Below, piece after piece: positions 7,235-15,255 of a DNA stretch of 17,389 nt (position 1 is its first letter; each line of letters opens with the position of its first letter). The notes below the pieces were generated by a model. The model worked only from the letters and a program-made list of their open reading frames with translations, did no database searches and was not told the origin of the DNA. The stretch comes from an uncultured Clostridia bacterium. GTDB taxonomy: Bacteria; Bacillota; Clostridia; Oscillospirales; Acutalibacteraceae. The position numbers were made by a program, and so were the translations under genes. The DNA lies in NCBI GenBank assembly GCA_937919155.1, contig CALFPM010000054.1, positions 1 to 17,389 on the forward strand, written 5' to 3'.

Positions 7235-8026
7235 TTATTTTTTACGCCTGTAATCAGGCGCGTCATACATTTTTATAATCTTTGAATCCTGCCCAAGTCT
7301 TGAGATAATATCATTTCCAAGAAAGTTCTCAAAACATTCGTCGCAGCCTTTTTTTCCGTGCGGACAATCATTCATAAGATGTGCATTTGTTGCAAGAATA
7401 AAAGGAAGCCGTCTCTGATGTCGCTTATCAAGAATATAGCTCAACCAATTAAGTTCAGCACTGCTTCCTTTACTTCTACCCATTTCATCAATAAACAGCA
7501 TAGGAATAGAAGCTAATTCATTTACGATTTCAAGTTCTGATTTTCTGGCAAGTGGCGAATATGCTTGTCGTATCATTGTGGAAATTTCATACATCGTGTA
7601 GACCTTTCCACCCAGAGCCTTAACAGCGCAAGTGCCTAAATGAGTTTTTCCGCCCCCATTTGACCCTAGAAGAATAACCTTTCCGTGTTTCTGCTCAATC
7701 AGTTCCTTTATTGCCTTTTTAGCGGCTGCCTGAGACTGAACTTGTGGCACATAAGAATCTAAAGTCGAAAAATAAAATTCTTCTTCAATGTTCATTTCCT
7801 GCATTTTTTCTATGAACACTCTTTTATTTTTTTCTTTTCGCTCCTGCTCTTCTTTTTCGTTAAATTCTGCAATCTTTTCTGTCTGACATAAAGGACAAAA
7901 CGCTTCTGAAGCTTTTCCGGCTATTATGGTAACATCACACTCAACAGGCCCGTGTTTCTCACAAATAAAAGTTTTCTTGATTGTGTTGAATAATAAGTTG
8001 CCTTTTGTAGTTTTTATATTTTCCAT
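7235..8026 (-). CDS. dnaC: DnaC-like AAA+ helicase loader
   Basis: The 263-aa protein has an N-terminal zinc-finger-like segment (C22, H25, C30, C44, C47), a charged helix, and an AAA+ ATPase core. The core has Walker A GSNGGGKTHL at 121-130, Walker B MLFIDEMG at 176-183, sensor-like ILATNAH at 210-216 and ISRL at 241-244 containing the likely arginine finger. This is the DnaC/DnaI/IstB architecture, and the replication context favours loading of the replicative helicase over transposition. An unusual second cysteine group (C221, C228, C231) lies between the sensor and the arginine finger. It follows the initiator gene, and its Shine-Dalgarno GGAG lies in the last codons of that gene. The helicase itself is absent, so it should load the host DnaB. 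Confidence 0.88.
   Translation of the reverse strand: MENIKTTKGNLLFNTIKKTFICEKHGPVECDVTIIAGKASEAFCPLCQTEKIAEFNEKEEQERKEKNKRVFIEKMQEMNIEEEFYFSTLDSYVPQVQSQAAAKKAIKELIEQKHGKVILLGSNGGGKTHLGTCAVKALGGKVYTMYEISTMIRQAYSPLARKSELEIVNELASIPMLFIDEMGRSKGSSAELNWLSYILDKRHQRRLPFILATNAHLMNDCPHGKKGCDECFENFLGNDIISRLGQDSKIIKMYDAPDYRRKK
7245..7260 (-). other. Hairpin at the dnaC stop
   Basis: CGCCTG and CAGGCG form a perfect 6-bp stem with loop ATTA (minus strand), within the last codons of dnaC. It is followed by an A-rich spacer and the AGGAG of the next gene. There is no U-tract, so it is not a classic terminator. It may slow 3' decay or set relative gene expression. Confidence 0.4.
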
Positions 8027-8028
8027 TT

Positions 8029-8793
8029 TTACTCTCCAAGCCTAAGTTTTCCTGCCATGTGGCTTTCTTTATCTTTCCTTTGTTCGTCTTTTGCAACAGG
8101 TTCAAGATAGCGCGAAATTCCGCCTTTTAAAACAAACCGGTCAGGAGTTGCAGGAATCCATCTTCTTTGAATCGCCCCTGAATTGATTCCGTCTGCAAAA
8201 TTTGCAAAGGCTTTTTTAATCTGTTCTTTTGTCGGTTTTGATTCTTCCCAATATCGTTTCCAGTCTTTTGGATTTTCAATCGGAGCCGTTACCTGGAATA
8301 TACAGATTCCGTCTTTGTCTTTAGTTGTATGCCATAACTTCAAGAAGAGCTTCTGTTCTTCCGACATTTTTGGATCATCTGCTTTTTCTAAAATTGTTTC
8401 TTCAGAAAAACCTAAGAATTCTTCAAGAGGATAACGATAACCAACCTGAGCAAGAAATTCAATTAATTCATGGTCAAGGTCTTTTAAAATCCGTGAAATT
8501 CCCTTCTGAATATTTGCATTTGCGCATTTCTGATGATGTGGCCATGCCGGAAGGACTATGTATTCTCCATGTCGATAGGCTTTACCGTCGTCCTCAAATT
8601 TCTGCATGATTTTCTCAACCTGCTCTTCTTCCAAGCCTGTATCAAAAATCATTCGTTTTTTTGGAAGTTTGTAAACTCCGGCGATGTTTGTAAGAGAGTT
8701 TGTGAGGAGATATAAATACAAGCCTTTTTCCGTGAAGTCAAGGCTCATAACCCATTCATCATCCCAGAATGATGTTGAAATATAACGTTTCAT
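8029..8793 (-). CDS. Phage replisome organiser / replication initiator
   Basis: The 254-aa protein opens with MKRYISTSFWDDEWVMSLDFTE and continues KGLYLYLLTNSLTNIAGVY and LPKKRMIFDTGL. This is the winged-helix start of phage replisome organisers and DnaD-like initiators, where (E/K)KGLYLYLLT is the recognisable helix. A segment at 75-105 (EYIVLPAWPHHQ, NANIQKGISR) completes that domain. The C-terminal half is charged and has a helical segment at about 190-215 (PTKEQIKKAFANFADGI). Such proteins bind the origin and recruit the helicase loader, which fits the dnaC gene three bases downstream. The origin often lies within the initiator gene, but I saw no convincing iteron set. The ATG has GGAG seven bases ahead. 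Confidence 0.75.
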   Translation of the reverse strand: MKRYISTSFWDDEWVMSLDFTEKGLYLYLLTNSLTNIAGVYKLPKKRMIFDTGLEEEQVEKIMQKFEDDGKAYRHGEYIVLPAWPHHQKCANANIQKGISRILKDLDHELIEFLAQVGYRYPLEEFLGFSEETILEKADDPKMSEEQKLFLKLWHTTKDKDGICIFQVTAPIENPKDWKRYWEESKPTKEQIKKAFANFADGINSGAIQRRWIPATPDRFVLKGGISRYLEPVAKDEQRKDKESHMAGKLRLGE

Positions 8794-8811
8794 TTTTCTG
8801 CTCCGTTTATC

Positions 8812-8833
8812 GGCCGCCTGTCGTCTGGCGGCC
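8812..8833 (-). promoter_or_regulatory. Strong hairpin with ACGACA loop between parB-like and initiator genes
   Basis: GGCCGCC and GGCGGCC form a 7-bp, all-G/C stem around the loop AGACGACA (minus strand). It lies seven bases upstream of the GGAG (8801-8804) of the initiator gene and six bases after the ParB-like stop. Loop core and placement match the three 5'-leader hairpins of the element. On the plus strand it is followed by TTTTATTT and resembles a terminator, but no plus-strand gene reads into it. Confidence 0.6.
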
Positions 8834-8839
8834 TTTTAT

Positions 8840-10465
8840 TTAGTCTATATTATCATCAATAACGCCGAATTTTTCAATATCTTCATCAAAATCTTCTTCT
8901 GATTTTTTAGAATTTTCTTCCGCTATTCCTAAAACTTCCCTTACAGAATTATCCCTTATGGCTGCAAGGTCAATATCCAGATATTCAAAGATTTTCTGCC
9001 ATTCAGATTCTTCAACATTTGAAATTCCAGGTTTTGGCTTATAACCGCTTAAAAGCGATTTTAACATAGTTCTTAGAAGCAATCCGCGGTTTACTTTCAA
9101 GAGTTTTTCAAATTCATCAAAAGAACATGGCTTTACATCCTTGTCAAATCCCGGAAGTTCTTTAAGCTCGTTTATCTGACAGTTCAGAAGAACAACAAGC
9201 GCAATCTGTTCCTTATCAAGAATTTTATCGTCGCTATCTGTAAATACGGCTTCTTTCAGTTTTTTTTCAAAACTGTCATTTATATTTCTTCTTACTCTCC
9301 ACCAGTTAGAATAATTTTCAAGAACAGGCTTTTTCTCCTCGTCTGAAAGACATCTGCATACATCTTCAATTTCTTTAAGCTGTGAAAGTTCCCATGCAGT
9401 CGGTTCTTTTTTTTCTTCCTTGTCCTCATATACGGATTTTATATCTTTTACTTTTGCAAGTTCTATAACTTCAAAAGATTTTCCGTTCCAGCAAGGCACA
9501 AACTCAACTTTTTTCATAGCTTCCAGTTTTGCCTTTATTCCTGTATCTTCTTCCGGCGTAATATCTGTAAGATTTTCTTCATCTTCTGAAATCTCACCAA
9601 TTTTGAAGCTCAAATCAAGATTATCAGGAATCTTTTCTGCCGTTACGACACGGTTATATTTTTCACCGCCGTTTTTCTTGTTGAACTTTTCAAATTCATT
9701 TTCAATAAATTCTTTGTAATTCTTCAAGAAACATCCATGATCCAAACATCTGTCGCAGGTTTCTGCAAGTTCAGGAAACAAGGTTTTATCAGAATAGCGC
9801 GTTCTTTTCGGGCAGTTTTCGCATGATTTACAGTCACCAAGTTTGTTGACATAATCTTCGGAAACTTCTGAAACAATTGCCCTGACTTCCCACTCCGAAA
9901 GAGTTCCCCATGTTTTTTCCTTGCATTTATCGGCACATTTTTTTTGAGCTTCTTCGGGCAGTTCAGCAGCCATTGCAGCAATATGAAGCGGCAGTTTTTC
10001 AGCCTTATAAAGTTCCCTCATTTCAGGAATAAGTGAAGCAAGTTTAGCCCTCTGGTAAACTGTTCTTTTATTACGGCAGAATAAAGCTGCAAGTTCTTCA
10101 ACTGGAGTTCCTTTATTCAGTTCATTTGCGTAAAGAATTCCTTCATCAATAGCGTTCATTTCTTCGCGGGCCGCATTTTCTGAAAGAGTAATCATTTCTT
10201 CACTTTCCGCGCTGATTTCATCAATTTCGTATACATCGGCGCGGATTTCTTCCCAGCCAAGAGATTTAGCTGCCGTTACTCGTCTGCGCCCTGCTATAAT
10301 ACGGAATGTATAATCACTTTCAACAGTTGCCTTAACAACGGTTACAGCGTTAATCTGTCCGTATTTTTCGAGGTTTCTTGCAAGGCTTTCAATATCGCCC
10401 TTTCCGCCTTCGGTTCTGTCCTCGTTCATTTCGATTTCAGAAATTTTAATTTTTCTTGTTTCCAT
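8840..10465 (-). CDS. ParB/Spo0J-like nuclease-fold DNA-binding protein with cysteine cluster
   Basis: The 541-aa protein has an N-terminal ParB domain: SLARNLEKYGQINAV (27-41), FRIIAGRRRVTAAKSLGW (54-71, the CTP-binding GRRR-type box) and SENAAREEMNAID (95-107). A helix-turn-helix region follows (VEELAALFCRNKRTVYQRAKLA, 122-143). A cysteine group (C212, C215, C218, C237, C240, C245) probably binds zinc. The remaining 290 residues are acidic, helical and not recognised. There is no parA gene here, so it may act in replication or gene control and not in classical partitioning. I start at 10465, where AAGGAG lies eight bases upstream. An in-frame extension towards 10570 has no such site and overlaps the previous gene. 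Confidence 0.75.
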   Translation of the reverse strand: METRKIKISEIEMNEDRTEGGKGDIESLARNLEKYGQINAVTVVKATVESDYTFRIIAGRRRVTAAKSLGWEEIRADVYEIDEISAESEEMITLSENAAREEMNAIDEGILYANELNKGTPVEELAALFCRNKRTVYQRAKLASLIPEMRELYKAEKLPLHIAAMAAELPEEAQKKCADKCKEKTWGTLSEWEVRAIVSEVSEDYVNKLGDCKSCENCPKRTRYSDKTLFPELAETCDRCLDHGCFLKNYKEFIENEFEKFNKKNGGEKYNRVVTAEKIPDNLDLSFKIGEISEDEENLTDITPEEDTGIKAKLEAMKKVEFVPCWNGKSFEVIELAKVKDIKSVYEDKEEKKEPTAWELSQLKEIEDVCRCLSDEEKKPVLENYSNWWRVRRNINDSFEKKLKEAVFTDSDDKILDKEQIALVVLLNCQINELKELPGFDKDVKPCSFDEFEKLLKVNRGLLLRTMLKSLLSGYKPKPGISNVEESEWQKIFEYLDIDLAAIRDNSVREVLGIAEENSKKSEEDFDEDIEKFGVIDDNID

Positions 10466-10470
10466 TGTTT

Positions 10471-10677
10471 TTACTCCTTGCCCCAGATTGTCTGTATATC
10501 TGTAACTTTTGCAAAAAATTCTTCTTTCGGCATATCGAATGTCATAAATAAATCTGTAATTGAAACACACTTGAATGTATCTTCTTTAAGAACACCAATA
10601 ACCTTGTCTTCGTAAGGAATTTCTTTCCCGTTTTCGTCTGGGTAAGTGTCGTGTAAGATTCCTGCTATAACTTCCAT
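10471..10677 (-). CDS. Small protein of unknown function
   Basis: This 68-aa protein is not recognised. It is slightly acidic and begins MEVIAGILHDTYPDENGKEI. A mixed strand/helix pattern follows (YEDKVIGVLKEDTFKCVSITDLFMTF) with a short C-terminal helix. I chose the ATG at 10675-10677 because GGGAG precedes it by eight bases; the frame stays open further upstream but without a ribosome site. Its last three codons and stop (AAG GAG TAA) are also the Shine-Dalgarno of the ParB-like gene, so the two should be translationally coupled. Confidence 0.65.
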   Translation of the reverse strand: MEVIAGILHDTYPDENGKEIPYEDKVIGVLKEDTFKCVSITDLFMTFDMPKEEFFAKVTDIQTIWGKE

Positions 10678-10691
10678 TGTTTCTACTCCCT

Positions 10692-10706
10692 GAGCTTTAC
10701 AAGCTC
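10692..10706 (-). other. Hairpin over the SbcDC stop codon, before the next Shine-Dalgarno
   Basis: GAGCTT and AAGCTC form a 6-bp stem with a 3-base loop. The SbcDC stop codon lies inside it, and the GGGAG of the 68-aa gene (10686-10690) follows one base after it. Its effect on re-initiation is inferred. Confidence 0.4.
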
Positions 10707-13700
10707 TCCATTGCAATTTTCTGTTCGATCATTGCTTTTACTTCGTTTGAATGAGTTATGATAATTGTATGCCGTAACTTTGCAGCGTCATGGCTTGCCT
10801 CAAGCATTCGACAATAGGCAGTTTTCGCCGAGGCGTCAAGTGCACCGTCTGTTTCATCCTGGAAACAGGTGAGGAAAGCAAATCCGGTGTTGCGTCTTCT
10901 TATGACTGCAAAGGCGTCATAAATTGCGCGCTTGATCCACACAGATTCACCGCCGCTCTTGTTTTCAAGTGTTGTTACATCTCCGTTATCATTTACCATG
11001 ATTTTGAAATCTTCAATCTGCTTAGTCTTTTTTCCAGAACCGCCGATTCTTGTTGTTTCTATGCTTATAGAGAACCTGTCGCCGTAACCTGACTTTAGAA
11101 TTCTGTTTGCAGTTTCTGAAATTCCAGGCGCAAGCGCGTCAAGTTCAAGAGCCTGAATTCCGTCCTTGCCGAATGCCTTTGAAACAAGTTCCCATTCTGT
11201 AGCTTCAATTCTTGCCTTTTCAGAATCTTTCTTTACTTTTTCAAGTTCCTTTTCACTTTCGGCAATTTCTGCAAGCGTCTTTTTATCAGCTTCTATTGTC
11301 GCGTTTATTGCAGCAATTTCAGACTTTACAGAAGTGAATTTTTCGGTCAAAGAATCAATATTCCTTTGTGCATCTGTAAGTTCATTTTCTGCGTTTTCAT
11401 TTTTCTTTGTAAGATTTTCTTGAAGTGCATTTTCAGCATTTTCAAGAAGTTTCTTCTTGTCTGAAATTTGAGCCGTTAATCCTTCGTTTCTTACAGCCGC
11501 GGTCTTTGCCGTTTCAAGTTCTGTTTTGGCTTTGTTGATGTCTATAGCGTTTAATTTTGCCGTTGCTTCATTTTCCGCGGTAGAATCAAAAACATCCTGA
11601 GCAGGCTTTGCAGGTTCAGAGAATGCAAGTTCTGAAAGGTCTGCTTCAAGTTCAGAAGTTTTCTTTTCGATTTCTGAAAGTTTTTCTTTGTGTTCAGAAA
11701 TTTTATCTTCAAGAATCTTTACAGCCTTTTTTGCCTCGTCTCTTTTTGCATTGAGTTCTGCAATCTTTTCTGCCGGAAGTTTCTGTCCGCAAGTCGGGCA
11801 GGTGTCTACAATTTCAGACAGGTCACGCTCTTTGAACTTGATTTCATTCTGGGCGGTCAGGATGTCTTTTTCTACAGCGTTCTTTTCGGCTTTGCAGTCA
11901 TCAAGATACTTTTTAATTTCTGCCTGCTTTGCGTCAAACTCGCTTTTCTTCTGTAGATACTCGCTCATTTTTGCGTTGTTTGCTTCATTTATTGCGTTTC
12001 GTTTTTTCTGTTCTTCTGCAATAATTTTCTGCAAATCCTCATAATCGGCGATTATTTTTTCATTTTCCGCGCGTTTTTCTGCTGCTGTCTGATTCTTCAT
12101 AATCTCGCTTTCAATATTCGAGATTTCGTTTTTAAGGTTTGAAACGTTTTCAAGGATTTCAGATTCTTTCTTTTGTCTTTCCTTTTCAGTGTTGTAACGT
12201 TCCTGAGCTTCATTCAGCTTAGTTCTTGCAGCTTTTCCATTTTCTGTAATTTCTTCAAGTTCAGACTGTTTAATTTTTGCAGTTTTTTCAGATTCAGAGA
12301 TTGAATTTTCAATTTCTGATTTTCTGCTCAAATTGCTTTGCAACATCTGAATTTTGATTTCAGAATCATGTACAAGATTTTCGTTTGATTTTACTTTTTC
12401 ATTTGCGGCATCCGCAAATTTCTGTAAATAGTCAATTCCGGCAAGCTCAACAAAAAGAGTTTTCTTTTCTCCTGCTGTAGCGTCTGTCAAATCAGGAAGA
12501 TTCTTTGTCGGTCTTTGAGTTATAAATGCTGTTCGCAAATACAATTCAATTGGTCCGAACGTCTGAACAATAAAATCTTCATAAGGTTTCAGGTTCTTGT
12601 CAACTCCAGGAACTGCATTCCATGTTTTGCCGCAATCATCTGACGTATAAGCAAAATAATTACATGATCCTGATTTTGTTTCTCCGTCAATCTGTATAAG
12701 GCATTTTACCATGCGCTTAGAATCTCTGTCGCGGTAGATAACTTCGCGGAAACTGTTGCGCAGTCTGAACTGTTCCTGAAGCTTGTCTTTTCTTGTAAGC
12801 AACTGCGGATAAGGATGGCAGTTTTCAATAAGCGTTGTTTTTCCTTTTCCGTTTTCGCCGGTCAGCGCAATAAGTCCAGAATCGTAAGAATCAAAATCTA
12901 TTGCAATTTCATCCTTGCCGATTCCCTTATAGATTCCAATTGATCCGCGCAATTTAAGGGATACAAGCTCCCACGCCCCCTGCGCTTTTGCATTTCCTTT
13001 TGAAATTTCTGTATCAAGTTCGGCAATTTTCTGCAAAACAGAATCTTTAAGTTCAAGCCCTGTATTTGAAGCCCATACTTTAAATTTGTCAGAAACTCCG
13101 CAGGCTTCCGTAATTTCGGCGGCTCTTACTGTTTCCGTAGGAATTTCGCTGATTGTAACGCGGCTTCCCTCTACTGCACCGTGTTTTTTAATTTCTGAAA
13201 GAATCTTGTCTTCGTCAAGCAAAACACGTTCTTCTTTTGAGCAGGTAATTTCAAGCCAGATTTTTTTTCCGCTGAAATCACCTTCTGCGCCCATAGCGTC
13301 TACAGAAAAATCAGCTCCGCCCTCAATCTTTATATTCTGAGGATGTGGAAAGTTAATTCTCTGAACATTTGCCGAACCTTTTTCGATTTCAACAAAATTG
13401 AACCCTGCCTTATGAGTTTCGCCGAAGTCTTTCGGATAGATACTTCCGGCATAATAAGCCGGAAGGTTTCCTACCTGCTGCGGCTTGTGGATATGTCCTA
13501 GCGCGTAATAATCTGCACCAATTGAAGATAGTTCATCAACTGAAATTGCAATTCCTGTTCCCCTCTCAATTGTCCGGTCGTTCTGTAAAGAACTTCCGGC
13601 AATATCACCATGATAGAGCATGACACAAGGAATATTTGAATATTCCCGGCGGATTGAAGCAAGCAGAAAGCAGATTTTCTGCATTGCGTCTCTTATTGCG

Positions 13701-14152
13701 CCTTCGGTCTCGTCCTTTCCTGCAGTCGCATTCGCAAGCAGGTACTTTTTTCGTGGTTCTGGAATTCCAAATATCAAGGCTTCCGGGGCTGTTGATGTTT
13801 CAACAACTTTTCCGTTTTCCAGAAAATAAGGCTTTGCAGCTTCCAGAATTGTAATTGTGTTCTTTGCCTTGATTTTTCTGAAAACTTCAAGGCTTCCGTC
13901 TGTATCGTGTGAAGGCGTTCCGTAGATCATCACAACAGAAGCAGCGTCTGCAAGATTTTGAATTGATGTTACAAAATCGTTGAATCCGCTTGCCTCTGTG
14001 TTAAGCATAGAAGCGTCCCATGTATCACCGGCAATTGCAACAAGGTCAACAGGATTCTTCTTGATTTCATCAAGTAAGAATTCGAGCGATTTGAGGGCTT
14101 CTTCCTGATGTTCTTTACAGCAATGCAGGTCAGAAATATGAGCTATTTTCAT
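10697..14152 (-). CDS. Single-chain SbcD-SbcC (Mre11-Rad50) fusion nuclease
   Basis: This 1,151-aa protein joins two subunits that are normally separate. Residues 1-260 are an SbcD/Mre11 metallophosphoesterase: HISDLH (5-10), GDTWD (42-46), GTPSHD (78-83) where the family has GNHD, YHGD (180-183) and GHIHKP (219-224). After a linker of about 130 residues comes SbcC/Rad50. It has Walker A TGENGKGKTT (431-440), long coiled coils (about 585-780 and 790-985), a zinc hook CPTC (785-788), ABC signature KSGGESVW (1065-1072), Walker B FLTCFQDE (1093-1100) with the D-loop ALD, and the H-loop histidine in IIITHSNE (H1134). The complex would open and trim DNA ends or hairpins using ATP. The start overlaps the preceding stop (ATGA), so it is coupled to the 368-aa gene. 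I see no frame break that would separate the halves. Confidence 0.92.
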   Translation of the reverse strand: MKIAHISDLHCCKEHQEEALKSLEFLLDEIKKNPVDLVAIAGDTWDASMLNTEASGFNDFVTSIQNLADAASVVMIYGTPSHDTDGSLEVFRKIKAKNTITILEAAKPYFLENGKVVETSTAPEALIFGIPEPRKKYLLANATAGKDETEGAIRDAMQKICFLLASIRREYSNIPCVMLYHGDIAGSSLQNDRTIERGTGIAISVDELSSIGADYYALGHIHKPQQVGNLPAYYAGSIYPKDFGETHKAGFNFVEIEKGSANVQRINFPHPQNIKIEGGADFSVDAMGAEGDFSGKKIWLEITCSKEERVLLDEDKILSEIKKHGAVEGSRVTISEIPTETVRAAEITEACGVSDKFKVWASNTGLELKDSVLQKIAELDTEISKGNAKAQGAWELVSLKLRGSIGIYKGIGKDEIAIDFDSYDSGLIALTGENGKGKTTLIENCHPYPQLLTRKDKLQEQFRLRNSFREVIYRDRDSKRMVKCLIQIDGETKSGSCNYFAYTSDDCGKTWNAVPGVDKNLKPYEDFIVQTFGPIELYLRTAFITQRPTKNLPDLTDATAGEKKTLFVELAGIDYLQKFADAANEKVKSNENLVHDSEIKIQMLQSNLSRKSEIENSISESEKTAKIKQSELEEITENGKAARTKLNEAQERYNTEKERQKKESEILENVSNLKNEISNIESEIMKNQTAAEKRAENEKIIADYEDLQKIIAEEQKKRNAINEANNAKMSEYLQKKSEFDAKQAEIKKYLDDCKAEKNAVEKDILTAQNEIKFKERDLSEIVDTCPTCGQKLPAEKIAELNAKRDEAKKAVKILEDKISEHKEKLSEIEKKTSELEADLSELAFSEPAKPAQDVFDSTAENEATAKLNAIDINKAKTELETAKTAAVRNEGLTAQISDKKKLLENAENALQENLTKKNENAENELTDAQRNIDSLTEKFTSVKSEIAAINATIEADKKTLAEIAESEKELEKVKKDSEKARIEATEWELVSKAFGKDGIQALELDALAPGISETANRILKSGYGDRFSISIETTRIGGSGKKTKQIEDFKIMVNDNGDVTTLENKSGGESVWIKRAIYDAFAVIRRRNTGFAFLTCFQDETDGALDASAKTAYCRMLEASHDAAKLRHTIIITHSNEVKAMIEQKIAMESL

Positions 14153-15255
14153 AATGCAATTCCTCTGATTTTCAAAAAGTCTTTAACTCTCTGAATCATG
14201 GCTTTTCTTGTTTCAACGGAAGCGTTGAAGTTATTAGGATCAAGTTCTTCCATTGCCAATTGATAAGGGTTTACGCCGTTTTTAAGTGTTCCGTCAAGTT
14301 TTGCTTTGTAAGTTTCGCAGTATTCGCGCAATATCTGTGTAAGCGCGTCAAAATCTTCCGTTGCAATCTGAGCGGCCTTTTCTGCAAGGTTTTCAGTACC
14401 GTTTGAATCAAAGGCTTCTTCCGCGCCCTCATAAGATACATCTTCATAAGTTTCAGCTTCAGGAAGTGCAGCCGCCGGAGCTGTTTCTATCTGAGCAGGC
14501 TTTTCTTCGGTTTCAATTCTTCTGCCGCCGAAAAGCGAAGCAACATCTACACCCAGAGCCTGAGCCGAAGCCATTGCACGGCCTTCCTTTGTCTGCAAGA
14601 TGTAATCTGTGTTTTGTGCAAATCTACCGAAAACAAGCGGCTTTATTGCGTCGTCGGCTGAAAAGGCTGTCGGCATATTTGTAAGCTCGCGGATAACTCT
14701 AAGACGCGCTCCCGTCTCTGCTCTCTGTCTTGCAACCTTTGTATATTCCAAAATTGTCTGAGCTAAAGTTTTGCCCCATTTGTTTTTAGTCTGCTTTGTC
14801 TGAGCGTTCAATTCTGTTACATTGTAATCAAGCATTGCACGCATTACAGGATCAAACTCATAAGCCTGAACAGAAGAAGTTCTCCAGCTTCCATCGCTCA
14901 TTCGTTTCTTTGCCTGCTGCTCTGAAACATAAACCATTCGCTTTCCGGCAATATCATCGTCGTATGTTTCTGTCCAGGTCTTGCAGCCTTCGTGAATAAA
15001 GATAAGCCCTGTAGCTTCTCCGATTCTGTCAACGATTTCACGCTTAGGCATATATTTCCCGCTGATGTTATAAACGTCTGCGTTCTGGTCGTTCTTATCG
15101 GCTGGTAGCCTGAGCTGAATTACAGTAATCTCCGGCTTATACAATGGAGTTACAGCCATACAATCTTCTTTAGTTACAAAGGCAAGTGCGCCTGCCTTTA
15201 CAGCGTCTTTTAAAACTGTTAAAGCCTTAGTTACATTTCCGTTTTCTTCGCTCAT
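14149..15255 (-). CDS. Unknown protein, candidate single-strand annealing/recombination partner of SbcDC
   Basis: I do not recognise this 368-aa protein with confidence. Its N-terminal third is strand-rich (ITVIQLRLPADKN, VYNISGKYMPKREIVDRIGEATG, 43-86). A basic, helical region follows (about 150-205), with ARQRAETGARLRVIRELTNMPTAF, a pattern shared by phage proteins I associate with single-strand annealing or recombination mediation. An acidic, alanine-rich linker (about 245-305) leads to a helical C-terminal domain. GGAGG lies seven bases before the ATG, and the stop overlaps the start of the SbcDC fusion. Phages commonly pair an annealing protein with an exonuclease gene, which supports the guess, but the fold must be tested. 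A role in recruiting SbcDC to DNA is an alternative. Confidence 0.5.
   Translation of the reverse strand: MSEENGNVTKALTVLKDAVKAGALAFVTKEDCMAVTPLYKPEITVIQLRLPADKNDQNADVYNISGKYMPKREIVDRIGEATGLIFIHEGCKTWTETYDDDIAGKRMVYVSEQQAKKRMSDGSWRTSSVQAYEFDPVMRAMLDYNVTELNAQTKQTKNKWGKTLAQTILEYTKVARQRAETGARLRVIRELTNMPTAFSADDAIKPLVFGRFAQNTDYILQTKEGRAMASAQALGVDVASLFGGRRIETEEKPAQIETAPAAALPEAETYEDVSYEGAEEAFDSNGTENLAEKAAQIATEDFDALTQILREYCETYKAKLDGTLKNGVNPYQLAMEELDPNNFNASVETRKAMIQRVKDFLKIRGIAL

Noticed and set aside
8812..8840. Plus-strand terminator (hairpin followed by TTTTATTT)
   Set aside because: No gene or promoter on the plus strand leads into it. The same applies to 15447-15468, where GCCCC/GGGGC is followed by a T run. 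The T runs are explained by A-rich stretches between a stop codon and the next hairpin on the coding strand.
10466..10570. Longer N-terminus for the ParB-like protein
   Set aside because: The extension has no Shine-Dalgarno, overlaps the 68-aa gene and adds residues that do not fit the ParB domain, while the ATG at 10463-10465 has AAGGAG at ideal distance.
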